64,000 nt of DNA. Origin: Blautia sp. Lineage in GTDB: Bacteria > Bacillota > Clostridia > Lachnospirales > Lachnospiraceae. Each line of letters begins with the position of its first letter. Positions within the stretch are counted from its first letter, which is position 1. Made by a program: the position numbers and the translations under genes. The DNA lies in the NCBI GenBank assembly GCA_029257775.1, contig JARIAQ010000047.1:1-64000 (forward strand), read 5' to 3'. Below the pieces are notes generated by a model, which worked only from the letters and a program-made list of their open reading frames with translations, was not told the origin of the DNA and did not search any database. Positions 26,436 to 35,400 of this stretch are shown piece after piece.

Positions 26436-27362
26436 ATGAAAAAATATTTTGCAAAAAGAATCTTAATGGTTATTCCTATTATGTTTTGCGTAACAGTAGT
26501 TACATTTTTAATTGTAAGAGCTATGCCGGGAGATGCAGCTACTGCGTATTTAATGGCAAAAAGAGTTCCTGTGACAACAGAAAATTTAGAAATGGCAATG
26601 AAAACGTTAGGACTTAATGAACCTTTGTATAAACAATATTTTGTTTGGTTGGGACATATCCTACAGTTGGATTTAGGGACTTCTTATATGTTGAAAACAT
26701 CGGTAACAGCAGAGTTGGCAAAGGCATTTTCCTATACAGTGCGCCTTGCCGGCATGGCTTTGTTATGGTTAATTTTGTTTTGTATACCTATGGGGATTTT
26801 ATCTGCAGCTAAGCCAGGAGGTGTTATAGACAGATTAACCAGAGTAACAGGCTTTCTGGGGTCATCTATTCCTTCCTTTTGGTTAGGATTTTTGCTTGTT
26901 CAGATTTTTGCTATTAAATTAAAACTGTTACCGGTCTCTTTAGCAACGGGATTTGAAAATTTGATTTTGCCTTCAGTTACTATAGCAGTGGGCTATATCC
27001 CTACATATACAAGGATTTTGCGTAATAGCATTTTAGAAAATGTAAAGTCACCTTATGTAATTTATGCCAGAGCAAGGGGCATAAGTGAAAAGAGAATATT
27101 TCTAACACATATTTTAAAGAATTCCATGATACCCTTGGTTACTTCTTTTGGAATGAACCTTGGAGGTTTACTTTCAGGAAGTGTTATTGTAGAAAATGTA
27201 TTTTCGTTTCCTGGATTAGGAAGATTGATCGTAGAAGCTATTGGAGGAAGAGATTACCCACTCATTCAAGGTTATATTTTGCTACTTGCATTAATTTTTA
27301 TATTTACAAATATGTTAGCAGATACTATATGTGCATATCTTGATCCAAGAATTCATTTATAA
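26436..27362 (+). CDS. nikB: Nickel ABC importer permease NikB
   Basis: Permease of 308 residues with six helices. It resembles E. coli NikB at the N-terminus (FAKRILMVIPIMF, LVRAMPGDAATAYL-like region, LGLNEPLYKQYFVWLGHILQLDLGTSY). The coupling loop is YARARGISEKRIFLTHILKN. It follows the binding-protein gene after 9 bases. Confidence 0.88.
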   Translation: MKKYFAKRILMVIPIMFCVTVVTFLIVRAMPGDAATAYLMAKRVPVTTENLEMAMKTLGLNEPLYKQYFVWLGHILQLDLGTSYMLKTSVTAELAKAFSYTVRLAGMALLWLILFCIPMGILSAAKPGGVIDRLTRVTGFLGSSIPSFWLGFLLVQIFAIKLKLLPVSLATGFENLILPSVTIAVGYIPTYTRILRNSILENVKSPYVIYARARGISEKRIFLTHILKNSMIPLVTSFGMNLGGLLSGSVIVENVFSFPGLGRLIVEAIGGRDYPLIQGYILLLALIFIFTNMLADTICAYLDPRIHL

Positions 27363-27423
27363 GATTAAAAAATATTTTGATAGCGTTTTGTACTAAGTGA
27401 ATTGAAAGGAATGGATATAAGAA

Positions 27424-28245
27424 ATGGAAGTAAAGGAATTTTTTAGAAAAAAATCTGCATGGATTTGTATAGGAATTTTCTTTGTAATTGCGTTAGCGGG
27501 AATTTTTGCTCCTATTCTTGCACCTCACAGTCCAACAGAAGTGGATCTTATGCAAAAATTTTTATCACCATCATGGAAATATCCTATGGGAACAGATAAT
27601 ATGGGGCGTTGTATTTTTTCTAGAATTTTATATGGTATTCGCCCAACATTGGGATTTGCAGTACTGACAAGCTGTATTTCTGCTGTTTGTGGAATCTTTT
27701 TGGGTATACTGGCCGGTTATGTAGGAGGTTTTGTTGATTACATTTTAATGCGAATTTGTGATATTTTATATGCGTTTCCATCTCTTGTCTTGACTCTTGT
27801 AATTGTAAGTATTTTAGGTGCAGGAATTAAAAATATTGTACTTGCCATGGTTTTAGTGCAATGGGTATGGTTTGCAAGAGTTGCACGAAATTTGACGAAA
27901 AGAGAGAAAGAAAAGACCTACATTATGGCTAGTAAATTATCTGCGTCATCCGTGTTTCAGATTATGAAGAATGGGATTTTTTCTAATATCATGCCGCAGA
28001 TGATTGCGATTATGACCATTGATTTTGGACAGACAATTTTGTCTATATCAGGTTTTTCTTTTCTCGGATTGGGGGTAAAGGCACCAAATCCTGAATGGGG
28101 AATGATGATAAGTGATGGAAGAGCCTTTATGCATAGCAATCCTATGCTCATGTTTTGGCCGGGAATGATGATACTGATTGTTGTATTATGTGCTAATATT
28201 TTGGGTGATATGATTCGAGACTTTCTTGATGAAAAAAGCTTATAG
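27424..28245 (+). CDS. nikC: Nickel ABC importer permease NikC
   Basis: Permease of 273 residues, six helices. It contains LSPSWKYPMGTDNMGRCIFSRILYG, a coupling loop YIMASKLSASSVFQIMKNGI and the conserved SGFSFLGLGVKAPNPEWGMM. A 61-base gap separates it from nikB with no terminator. It is the expected partner of NikB in the heterodimeric channel. Confidence 0.87.
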   Translation: MEVKEFFRKKSAWICIGIFFVIALAGIFAPILAPHSPTEVDLMQKFLSPSWKYPMGTDNMGRCIFSRILYGIRPTLGFAVLTSCISAVCGIFLGILAGYVGGFVDYILMRICDILYAFPSLVLTLVIVSILGAGIKNIVLAMVLVQWVWFARVARNLTKREKEKTYIMASKLSASSVFQIMKNGIFSNIMPQMIAIMTIDFGQTILSISGFSFLGLGVKAPNPEWGMMISDGRAFMHSNPMLMFWPGMMILIVVLCANILGDMIRDFLDEKSL

Positions 28246-28254
28246 GAGATCACT

Positions 28255-29241
28255 ATGGATGAAAGAGAAATATTAAAGATAGAAGGTCTAAATATTTGTA
28301 TAAGACAGGGAAAAGAAAAGATTTCTGTAGTCAATGATTTGAATTTTTCTATAAAAGAAGGAAAAACCCTTGGGATTATTGGAGAGAGTGGAAGTGGAAA
28401 GTCTGTGACGTGTTTTTCTATTTTGGGCCTTTTAGATGAAAAGAAATGGGTGTGCGAGGGAAATGTAGAATTTTTAGGGCAGCCTATGCCTTATTATGAT
28501 AGAAAGATGATGAATAAACTTCGGGGAGAAAAGATTGGATGGATTACACAAAACCCGATGAGCGCATTTAATCCCTTGTTTAAGATAGAATATCATTTTC
28601 AGGAAACAGCTTTTTCTCATGGAAATAAAAATCAGCGTGAAAACAGAGAAAAAGCAATAAAAATGTTAGACAGGATGCATATCCATGAACCGGAAAGAGT
28701 GTTAGAAAGTTATCCCTTTCAGCTTAGCGGAGGTATGCTCCAACGTGTTATGATTGCGTTGGCTTTAATGCAAGAACCTAAACTTTTGATTGCAGATGAG
28801 CCAACTACAGCACTTGATTTGACTGTTCAATATGAGATTATAAAATTGCTAAAGGAGATGCAGAAGGAATTACATACAACAATTCTTTTAGTTTCTCATG
28901 ATTTAGGTGTTATTTCGGAGATTGCAGATGAGATTATGGTTATGTATGCGGGAGAAATGGTAGAAAAAAGTATGGCACAAAGTATTTTAAAGCATCCGGT
29001 TCATCCTTATACATATGGTTTATTTTTATCACGTCCGGCATTTTCAAAAGAGCGATTACCAGTTCTTAAAGGACAGGCAGTAAGTGTTGCAAATAGAAAA
29101 GACGGTTGTGCATTTTATGAGAGATGTTCTATGAGAAAAGAATCGTGTAAAAAACAGAAAATTTCTTGTTGTACTGTGGAAGAAAACCATATAGTCAGAT
29201 GTTTGGAGAAAGAAAAACAATATGGAATTATTAACAGTTGA
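28255..29241 (+). CDS. nikD: Nickel ABC importer ATPase NikD
   Basis: ATPase of 328 residues: Walker A GESGSGKSV, Q-loop WITQNPMSAFNPLFK, signature LSGGMLQRVMIALAL, Walker B LLIADEPTTALD, H-loop VSHDL. The C-terminal Opp-type extension has CAFYERCSMRKESCKKQKISC. It overlaps nikE by 20 bases. Confidence 0.9.
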   Translation: MDEREILKIEGLNICIRQGKEKISVVNDLNFSIKEGKTLGIIGESGSGKSVTCFSILGLLDEKKWVCEGNVEFLGQPMPYYDRKMMNKLRGEKIGWITQNPMSAFNPLFKIEYHFQETAFSHGNKNQRENREKAIKMLDRMHIHEPERVLESYPFQLSGGMLQRVMIALALMQEPKLLIADEPTTALDLTVQYEIIKLLKEMQKELHTTILLVSHDLGVISEIADEIMVMYAGEMVEKSMAQSILKHPVHPYTYGLFLSRPAFSKERLPVLKGQAVSVANRKDGCAFYERCSMRKESCKKQKISCCTVEENHIVRCLEKEKQYGIINS

Positions 29242-30142
29242 AAAGGTAAAAAAGATATATAAGGGGAAGAAAAATACTTTAGTAAAAGCAGTAAATGATG
29301 TTAGTTTTACCATAAAAAAGGGAAAATGTATTGGTTTAGTAGGTGAAAGCGGATGTGGAAAAAGTACTTTAGGGAGATTACTAACGGGACTGGAAAAAAC
29401 AACAGAAGGCTGTATTTTATGGAAAAATGTGCCTGTGGAGAAAATTGGAAGAAAAAGTTCTATGCGAAGAGAAATTCAGATGGTTTTTCAAAATAGCTTT
29501 GAAGCGGTTAATCCAAAGGCAAAAGCAAAAGATATTATCGCAGAACCATTAAAAAATTTTTATCATTTATCAGGTAAGAAATTGGAAAATCGTATTGATG
29601 AACTTTTGGAATGGGTGGGAATAGATTTGAGTGAGAAAGAGAAATATCCCAGACAATTTTCAGGAGGACAGTTACAAAGAATTTGTATTGCAAGAATGTT
29701 GGCATCAAATCCAGAACTTTTGGTTTTAGATGAACCTTTGAGTAGTTTAGATGTATCTGTACAGGCTCAGATTTTGAATTTATTTGTAGATTTAAAGAAG
29801 AAATTAAGTTTGACCTATCTTTTGATTTCTCATGATTTAGAAGCAGTTTATTATTTATCAGATGAAATTTTGATTATGTATGGTGGAAAAATTATGGAAC
29901 ATATTGAGAAAATAGAGGATTTTGACAAACTTAGGCATCCTTATACACAGAGACTTTTAATGTCATCTTTTTCTTATCGTCATCAATTTAAAGAAACCAA
30001 AGAGGCATATAGAGAAAAGCCCTATGAAGATGGATGTCCATATTATCAAAGATGCCCTTATGCGATAGAAAAATGCAAAGAAGAAATGCCAGTATTAAGA
30101 GAAACAGAACGAGGACATTTTATTGCGTGTTGGAAAGAATAA
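29222..30142 (+). CDS. nikE: Nickel ABC importer ATPase NikE
   Basis: ATPase of 306 residues: Walker A GESGCGKST, Q-loop MVFQNSFEAVNPKAK, signature FSGGQLQRICIARML, Walker B LLVLDEPLSSLD, H-loop ISHDL. The C-terminal extension has CPYYQRCPYAIEKCKEE. It starts inside nikD, so the two are translationally coupled. Last gene of the operon. Confidence 0.9.
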   Translation: MELLTVEKVKKIYKGKKNTLVKAVNDVSFTIKKGKCIGLVGESGCGKSTLGRLLTGLEKTTEGCILWKNVPVEKIGRKSSMRREIQMVFQNSFEAVNPKAKAKDIIAEPLKNFYHLSGKKLENRIDELLEWVGIDLSEKEKYPRQFSGGQLQRICIARMLASNPELLVLDEPLSSLDVSVQAQILNLFVDLKKKLSLTYLLISHDLEAVYYLSDEILIMYGGKIMEHIEKIEDFDKLRHPYTQRLLMSSFSYRHQFKETKEAYREKPYEDGCPYYQRCPYAIEKCKEEMPVLRETERGHFIACWKE

Positions 30143-30200
30143 AGGCGTATAATGGTGAAATACCATTAGTAGGCTATCTAAAATTAATGAGGGAGATGAT

Positions 30201-30758
30201 ATGATGGAAAAAATTAAAAGGGATGAAATTTGGTCTATACCAAATTGTATGGGATATTTCCGTATTTTACTAATACCCATTTTTTGTATTGTTTATTTGA
30301 AGGCAGATAGTATGAAAGATTATTATGTTGCTGCAGGAATTGTTTTAGTGTCTACCATAACCGATTTCTTTGATGGAAAAGTAGCACGAAAATTTAACAT
30401 GGTAACAGAACTGGGAAAATTTGTAGATCCTCTTGCAGATAAACTTACTCATGGAGCTGTAGCATTGTGCCTGTGTACCAGATATCAACGTATGCTTTGG
30501 TTAGTTATACTTATGATAGTAAAAGAAGGGTTTATGGCGGTTATGGGATTAATTAATTTGCGCCATGGTAAAAAGCTAGACGGAGCAAAATGGTATGGAA
30601 AAGTATGTACAGCTACGTTATTCGTAGTTTTAGGTGTGCTGGTTTTTATGCCAAAGATTTCTGGGGAAGTTGCAAATATATTGATTTTAGGTGAAATGAT
30701 TATTATGGCTATTGTACTGGTTTTATATGCTTTTGAATTTCAGAAAATGGCAAAATGA
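30201..30758 (+). CDS. pgsA: CDP-alcohol phosphatidyltransferase, PgsA-like
   Basis: Membrane enzyme of phospholipid synthesis, most like CDP-diacylglycerol-glycerol-3-phosphate 3-phosphatidyltransferase, 185 residues. The CDP-alcohol phosphatidyltransferase motif DG-x2-AR-x8-G-x3-D-x3-D is present as DGKVARKFNMVTELGKFVDP followed by LADK. It starts IPNCMGYFRILLIPIFC, as usual for PgsA, and has four to five membrane segments. A second family member (for example cardiolipin or inositol-phosphate related) cannot be excluded, because Clostridia often encode several. Confidence 0.82.
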   Translation: MMEKIKRDEIWSIPNCMGYFRILLIPIFCIVYLKADSMKDYYVAAGIVLVSTITDFFDGKVARKFNMVTELGKFVDPLADKLTHGAVALCLCTRYQRMLWLVILMIVKEGFMAVMGLINLRHGKKLDGAKWYGKVCTATLFVVLGVLVFMPKISGEVANILILGEMIIMAIVLVLYAFEFQKMAK

Positions 30759-30836
30759 TTTGCATTGCATCTTTGTTAAAAAAGATTTATAATTGTTTAT
30801 TTATAAGTAATAGTTTTAGGAAGGAATAGTGAAAAT

Positions 30837-31595
30837 ATGAGTGTTTATGCGATTTATTTTAGTCCCACAAGAAGTACAGAAAAGGTTGTAAAATTATTAG
30901 CAAAAGAATTTGGTACATATGGGGAGATTGATTTAAGTAAACAAAATTCAGGAGAAAATGTAAGAGCTTTTAAAGAAGATGATCTTTGCATTTTTGGTGT
31001 GCCTTCTTATGGTGGGCGAGTACCGGCGCCAGCACTGGAGCGTATGAAGAAAATGAAGGGAAACAGAGCAAAAGCTATTTTGGTTGCTGTGTATGGAAAT
31101 CGTGCTTATGAAGATACCTTGCTAGAATTAAAGGAACAGGTGGATTTATGTGGATTTCGTGCAATTGCAGCAGTATCGGCAGTTGCAGAACATTCTATTA
31201 TGCATCAGTTTGCAAGAAAAAGACCAGATGTAAAGGATAAAAAAGAATTAAAGGAGTTTGCTGAGAAAATTGCTCAAAAAATTAAATCCGGTGAAGAGAA
31301 AGAAATTACAGTACCAGGAAAGAAACCTTATCGTACTTATAATGGTGTGCCGTTAAAGCCAAAAGCGGGAAAAGACTGTAAGGGTTGTGGATTATGTGCA
31401 CAGGTCTGTCCGGTGGGGGCAATATCCGCTGAGTCACCGAAAAAAACAGATAAAAGTAAATGCATTTCCTGCATGAGATGTGTGAAAGTTTGTCCACAAA
31501 AAGCAAGAACAGTAAATAAACTAAAATTAAAAATCGCATCTATGAAAATGAAAAAAGTATGTGAAGATAGAAAGAAAAACGAATTGTTTTTATAA
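30837..31595 (+). CDS. EFR1-type flavodoxin-ferredoxin fusion protein
   Basis: Cytoplasmic electron-transfer protein of 252 residues. A flavodoxin-like domain (1-150) starts with the FMN phosphate loop YFSPTRSTEKV and includes GVPSYGGRVPAPA. A C-terminal bacterial ferredoxin domain carries two 4Fe-4S motifs: CKGCGLCAQVCPVG and CISCMRCVKVCPQ. Such fusions probably transfer electrons between ferredoxin-type donors and unknown acceptors. It is monocistronic but is directly followed by the Rnf-like genes, a setting that fits ferredoxin-linked redox chemistry. Confidence 0.85.
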   Translation: MSVYAIYFSPTRSTEKVVKLLAKEFGTYGEIDLSKQNSGENVRAFKEDDLCIFGVPSYGGRVPAPALERMKKMKGNRAKAILVAVYGNRAYEDTLLELKEQVDLCGFRAIAAVSAVAEHSIMHQFARKRPDVKDKKELKEFAEKIAQKIKSGEEKEITVPGKKPYRTYNGVPLKPKAGKDCKGCGLCAQVCPVGAISAESPKKTDKSKCISCMRCVKVCPQKARTVNKLKLKIASMKMKKVCEDRKKNELFL

Positions 31596-31630
31596 ATGAA
31601 TGCAAAATAAAGTATTTTTTAGAAGTGTGT

Positions 31631-31677
31631 CGTCTCCAATTATTCGATGAAAATCCAATGATTGGAGGCGATATTTT
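31631..31677 (+). terminator. Terminator of the EFR1 gene
   Basis: CGTCTCCAAT (31631-31640) pairs with ATTGGAGGCG (31661-31670) with one G-U pair, followed by a T-run. Confidence 0.75.
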
Positions 31678-31772
31678 TGTGAAAAAATAATCTTGCCAAA
31701 GACAGTCTAATATGTTATTTTATTGAAGTATGTCAACAATTTAACAATAGAAGTAATGGAGGAAGACAGAGT

Positions 31773-33128
31773 ATGTGGAAAAAGAAGCAGAATAAATTCC
31801 CTGGCGGAATTCATCCCACAGATGGTTATGACAAGGCTATGACCATGGACCTGCCTGTCCATGAATACTGGCCTAAGACGGTTACGATTTTATCAGAACA
31901 GTCCTTTGGTGGGAAATGCCAACTGTTCGTTAAGCCAAAGGATCAAGTAAAAGCTGGACAACAAATTGGAAATCCGGAGGCATTTATGGCAGCTCCTTTA
32001 CATGCAAGTGTAAGTGGAGAGGTTCTGCGTGTAGAAGAAGTAATGAATCAAGGAAGAAATATTCTAGCTTGTGTAATAAAGAGAGAAGAAAATTCAAAAC
32101 AAGAGGCACAGGAACAGGAATATGAAAGCAAATTGCTAGATCTTGAAAATATAACAAAAGAAGAAATTATAGATGGCATTCGTGAAGGTGGTCTTACTGG
32201 AATGGGTGGGGCAGGATTTCCAACTCATAAAAAATATGAAACGGATAAAAAAATTGATGCATTACTCATAAATGCAGCAGAGTGTGAACCCTTTTTAACG
32301 TGTGATTATCGTTTGATGTTAGAGTATAGTTATGCAGTAGCAAATGGTATTTGCCTTCTTTTAAAGGCTTCTGGAGCACCAAAAGCATATCTTTGCATGG
32401 AAGACAATAAGCCAGAGGCTGCGAAGATTTTTGAAGAAATTTTAAAAGATATTGAAAATATAGAAGTTAAGGTATTGCCAACAAAATATCCGCAAGGTGG
32501 GGAACGCCAGCTTATTGAAGCTGTTATGGGAAGAGAAGTACCTATGGGAGGACTTCCAGCAGAAGCAGGTGCTATTGTTTCTAATGTGGGAACAGCTAAA
32601 GCAACTGCAGATATGCTTCTTGGGAAAATACCCCTTATTAGAAGAATTGTTACTGTAACAGGATGTGTAAAAAATCCTGGTAATTATCTAGTTCCTATAG
32701 GAACTTCGGCAAAAGAACTGATAGACCTTTGTGGAGGTGTAACAGTAAAAGAGAATAGAGTTATTGCAGGTGGACCAATGACAGGACCTTGTGTTGCTTC
32801 TAACTGGAATGGCGAAAGTGAACTTTTTTATATAACAAAAAATACTTCTGGAATTTTAGTTCTTCCTGATAGTCAGTACGAAGAACAGCCTTGTATTCGC
32901 TGTGCTGGTTGCGAAAGTGTCTGCCCGGCTGGTTTGGTTCCTTATCAGATTGAATTTGCATTTTTAGAAGAGGATTATGATTTATGTGAGAGTTTATATG
33001 CCAGCGAATGTATTGCTTGTGGTTGTTGCTCTTATATCTGTCCTGCTAAAAGAGATTTGTCTGTAAGAACAAGAATGGCAAGAGATATGGTGAAACAGAG
33101 GATGAGAGAAAGGGCGGTGAAAAAATAA
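31773..33128 (+). CDS. rnfC: Rnf-like electron transport complex subunit C
   Basis: NADH- and FMN-binding peripheral subunit of Rnf-type ferredoxin:NAD+ oxidoreductases, 451 residues, the size of short RnfC proteins. It starts FPGGIHPTDGYDKAMT. The NADH/FMN motif is GLTGMGGAGFPTHKK, and two 4Fe-4S motifs are CIRCAGCESVCPAG and CIACGCCSYICPAK. The stop overlaps the rnfD start. In Na+- or H+-pumping Rnf, electrons run ferredoxin to RnfB to the membrane core to RnfC; here no rnfB is adjacent. Confidence 0.93.
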   Translation: MWKKKQNKFPGGIHPTDGYDKAMTMDLPVHEYWPKTVTILSEQSFGGKCQLFVKPKDQVKAGQQIGNPEAFMAAPLHASVSGEVLRVEEVMNQGRNILACVIKREENSKQEAQEQEYESKLLDLENITKEEIIDGIREGGLTGMGGAGFPTHKKYETDKKIDALLINAAECEPFLTCDYRLMLEYSYAVANGICLLLKASGAPKAYLCMEDNKPEAAKIFEEILKDIENIEVKVLPTKYPQGGERQLIEAVMGREVPMGGLPAEAGAIVSNVGTAKATADMLLGKIPLIRRIVTVTGCVKNPGNYLVPIGTSAKELIDLCGGVTVKENRVIAGGPMTGPCVASNWNGESELFYITKNTSGILVLPDSQYEEQPCIRCAGCESVCPAGLVPYQIEFAFLEEDYDLCESLYASECIACGCCSYICPAKRDLSVRTRMARDMVKQRMRERAVKK

Positions 33129-34075
33129 TGAGTCAAGCAAAAGTAATGAATGGACCGCATATTCGTACATCAAATACGACCAGAAATGTTATGATGCATG
33201 TAACGATTTCTTTAATCCCTGCACTGTTAGGAGCGATTTATTATTTTGGAATTCAGGCATTATATCTGTCTGCTCTTTCAGTGGCTGTATGTGTATTGAC
33301 AGAATTTTTGTGGCAGAAGATTACAAAAAAGCAAGTGACAGCAGGGGATTTTAGTGCTGTAGTAACAGGGCTTTTATTAGCATTTAATATGCCTGTAACA
33401 GTTCCAGTCTGGACACTCATTGCGGCAGATGTGTTTAGTATTATAGTTGTAAAACAGATGTTTGGCGGAATTGGAAATAACTTTGTAAATCCTGCTCTTA
33501 TGGGACGACTTTTGGTTATGGTTGCCTGGCCAGGTGCCGTGATGCAATATGTAGCACCGAGAACAGTTTCTGTAGATGCTATTTCAGCAGCAACTGTATT
33601 AGGAACTGCCAAAAGTGGTGCACAGACAAGTTATAGTTATCTTCAGATGTTTTTGGGGGAAATGCCAGGAGCTATGGGGGAAACTAGTAAGTTGTTGCTT
33701 TTAGTAGGGTTTGCCTATATGTGTTATAGAGGTATTGTAAATGCAGAGGCTGCGATTACTTATATTGGAACCGTTTTAGTTCTAACATTTATTTTTGGAC
33801 CAGAAGGTCTTTTTACCGGAGATATTTTATTAAATCTTTTCGGTGGCGGTTTAATCATGGGTGGTTGTTATATGCTTACAGATTATGCTTTTGCATCTAG
33901 AAAAGGTAAATTGATTTATGCAACGGTAGCAGGAATTATTACTGCGGCAATTAGAATTTTCAGTGTTTATCCGGAAGGCATTTGTTTCGGTATTTTAACA
34001 GCAAATTGTTTGGCAGGTATATTGTCTATGCTTTATAAAAAACATGTATATGGAATGAAGAAAAAAGAAGCTTAG
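33128..34075 (+). CDS. rnfD: Rnf-like subunit D, flavinylated membrane protein
   Basis: Polytopic subunit, 315 residues, about nine membrane segments. It starts GPHIRTSNTTRNVMMHV and has the family segment GGIGNNFVNPALMGRLLVM. The covalent-FMN acceptor threonine is most likely in DAISAATVLGTAK, matching the ApbE target pattern. It overlaps rnfC by one base and is closely followed by the rnfG-like gene. Confidence 0.92.
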   Translation: MSQAKVMNGPHIRTSNTTRNVMMHVTISLIPALLGAIYYFGIQALYLSALSVAVCVLTEFLWQKITKKQVTAGDFSAVVTGLLLAFNMPVTVPVWTLIAADVFSIIVVKQMFGGIGNNFVNPALMGRLLVMVAWPGAVMQYVAPRTVSVDAISAATVLGTAKSGAQTSYSYLQMFLGEMPGAMGETSKLLLLVGFAYMCYRGIVNAEAAITYIGTVLVLTFIFGPEGLFTGDILLNLFGGGLIMGGCYMLTDYAFASRKGKLIYATVAGIITAAIRIFSVYPEGICFGILTANCLAGILSMLYKKHVYGMKKKEA

Positions 34076-34086
34076 TGGAGGAAACT

Positions 34087-35382
34087 ATGAAAAATAAAAA
34101 TGTAAGAGGAATTATTTCATTGGCAGTTGTTACAGCACTTTCTTTTGGAGTGATTATGGGTTCTAAAGCCCTTGCAAAAGATATGGGACCAGGTGCTTCT
34201 AATGCAGCAGAAGAACAGGTAAAAGAAGAAATTAATACAAAAGGCGCAGATGGTATTGAAAAAGCAGTTAAAACAGAAAATGGTTATAGAGTAACTGCAA
34301 AAGTAAAAGGATATGGAGGCGACATTATAATGAATGTTTCCTTTGATGCAGAAAAGAAAAAAGTAACAAAAGTAGAAATAACAGAACAGAATGAAACAGA
34401 AGGACTTGGAGCGAAAGTCGCAGATGCAGAATTTCTCAGCCAGTTTGAAGGTGTAGAAGCCCCTGTCTTTTTACCGGGGATGAGTCTCGAAAAAGAAGAG
34501 AAGGTATCCGATGAAGAATTATTAAAGGAATTAAAAGATGGAACTTATGAAGCAAAGGCAAAAGCTCCAGATAATAATGGATTTACAGATCAAGTTACAT
34601 TAAAAGTAAAAGATGGTAAAATTGCAGAGGTAAACTGGGAAGCAGTAGGAGCAGATGGAAATACAAAGAGTGTATTGTCTGAAAATGGAGAATATGTAAT
34701 GACAGAAGATGGACTTACATGGAAAGAACAGGCGGAAGCTCTTGCAAAAGCAGTAGTAGAAAAGCAGTCTTTAAGTTTTTTAAACTTAGATGATCAAGGA
34801 AAAACAGATGCAGTTTCAGGAGTAAGTATTTCTATCGGTGGTTTTACAGCTCTTGCAGAAGAGTGTTTAAAAGAAGCAGCGGGAATTGTAAAAAATGTAG
34901 AATTAAAAGATGGAAATTATGAAGCGAAATCAGAATCAGCAGACAATAGTGGTTTCATAAGTCAGGTAACAATGACGGTAAAAGATGGAAAAATCACACA
35001 AATTAATTGGGATGCAGTAAAAGAAGATGGAAGTAAGAAGAGCGTGTTATCTGAAAATGGCGAATACGTGATGACGGAAAATGGACCTACATGGAAAGAG
35101 CAAGCAGAGGCGATTGCCAAAGCAGTAATCGAAAATCAGTCATTAGATTTCTTAAACTTAGATGAGCAGGGAAAAACAGATGCAGTTTCAGGGGTAAGTA
35201 TTTCTATCGGTGATTTTATGAGCCTTGCAGAACAATGTATCAATGAAGCAGCAGGTATTGAAAAAGAAGAAGTACCTGAAAATGGAACACAGGTAGATGC
35301 TGTATCAGGAGCGACTATTTCTTCTACAGCAGTTGTAACAGGTATTAATACAGCATTTGAATTTTTACAGACAGTAAAATAG
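34087..35382 (+). CDS. rnfG: Rnf-like subunit G with two inserted FMN-binding repeats
   Basis: Membrane-anchored, periplasm-facing flavoprotein, 431 residues, twice the usual RnfG length of about 200. The start at 34087 fits GGAGGAAACT. An N-terminal helix is followed by the first part of a standard RnfG domain (GYGGDIIMNVSF, ETEGLGAKV, LSQFEG). Two 124-residue repeats then interrupt it (34537-34908 and 34909-35280 approx.), each with DGxYEAK, VSGVSISIG and a WKEQAEA helix. The domain resumes with VDAVSGATISSTAVVTG, the canonical covalent FMN site. The repeats carry DAVSGVS, a Ser variant of the flavinylation motif, so up to three flavins may line up. ApbE, the flavin transferase, is at 46672. 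Confidence 0.9.
   Translation: MKNKNVRGIISLAVVTALSFGVIMGSKALAKDMGPGASNAAEEQVKEEINTKGADGIEKAVKTENGYRVTAKVKGYGGDIIMNVSFDAEKKKVTKVEITEQNETEGLGAKVADAEFLSQFEGVEAPVFLPGMSLEKEEKVSDEELLKELKDGTYEAKAKAPDNNGFTDQVTLKVKDGKIAEVNWEAVGADGNTKSVLSENGEYVMTEDGLTWKEQAEALAKAVVEKQSLSFLNLDDQGKTDAVSGVSISIGGFTALAEECLKEAAGIVKNVELKDGNYEAKSESADNSGFISQVTMTVKDGKITQINWDAVKEDGSKKSVLSENGEYVMTENGPTWKEQAEAIAKAVIENQSLDFLNLDEQGKTDAVSGVSISIGDFMSLAEQCINEAAGIEKEEVPENGTQVDAVSGATISSTAVVTGINTAFEFLQTVK
34537..35280 (+). repeat. Tandem 372-bp duplication inside the rnfG-like gene
   Basis: Two direct copies (starts at 34537 and 34909) encode FMN-bind-like modules of 124 residues. Stretches around the VSGVSISIG codons and the SVLSENGEYVMTE codons are nearly identical at DNA level, implying fairly recent duplication or gene conversion. 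Confidence 0.85.
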
Positions 35383-35400
35383 GAAAACGGAGGATACAAC

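Noticed and set aside
18423..30142. Both ABC importers as ordinary oligopeptide transporters
   Set aside because: The second binding protein follows E. coli NikA closely, and a CsoR-family repressor with matching operator-like sites lies between them. A metal role is therefore better supported, though not proven for the first importer.
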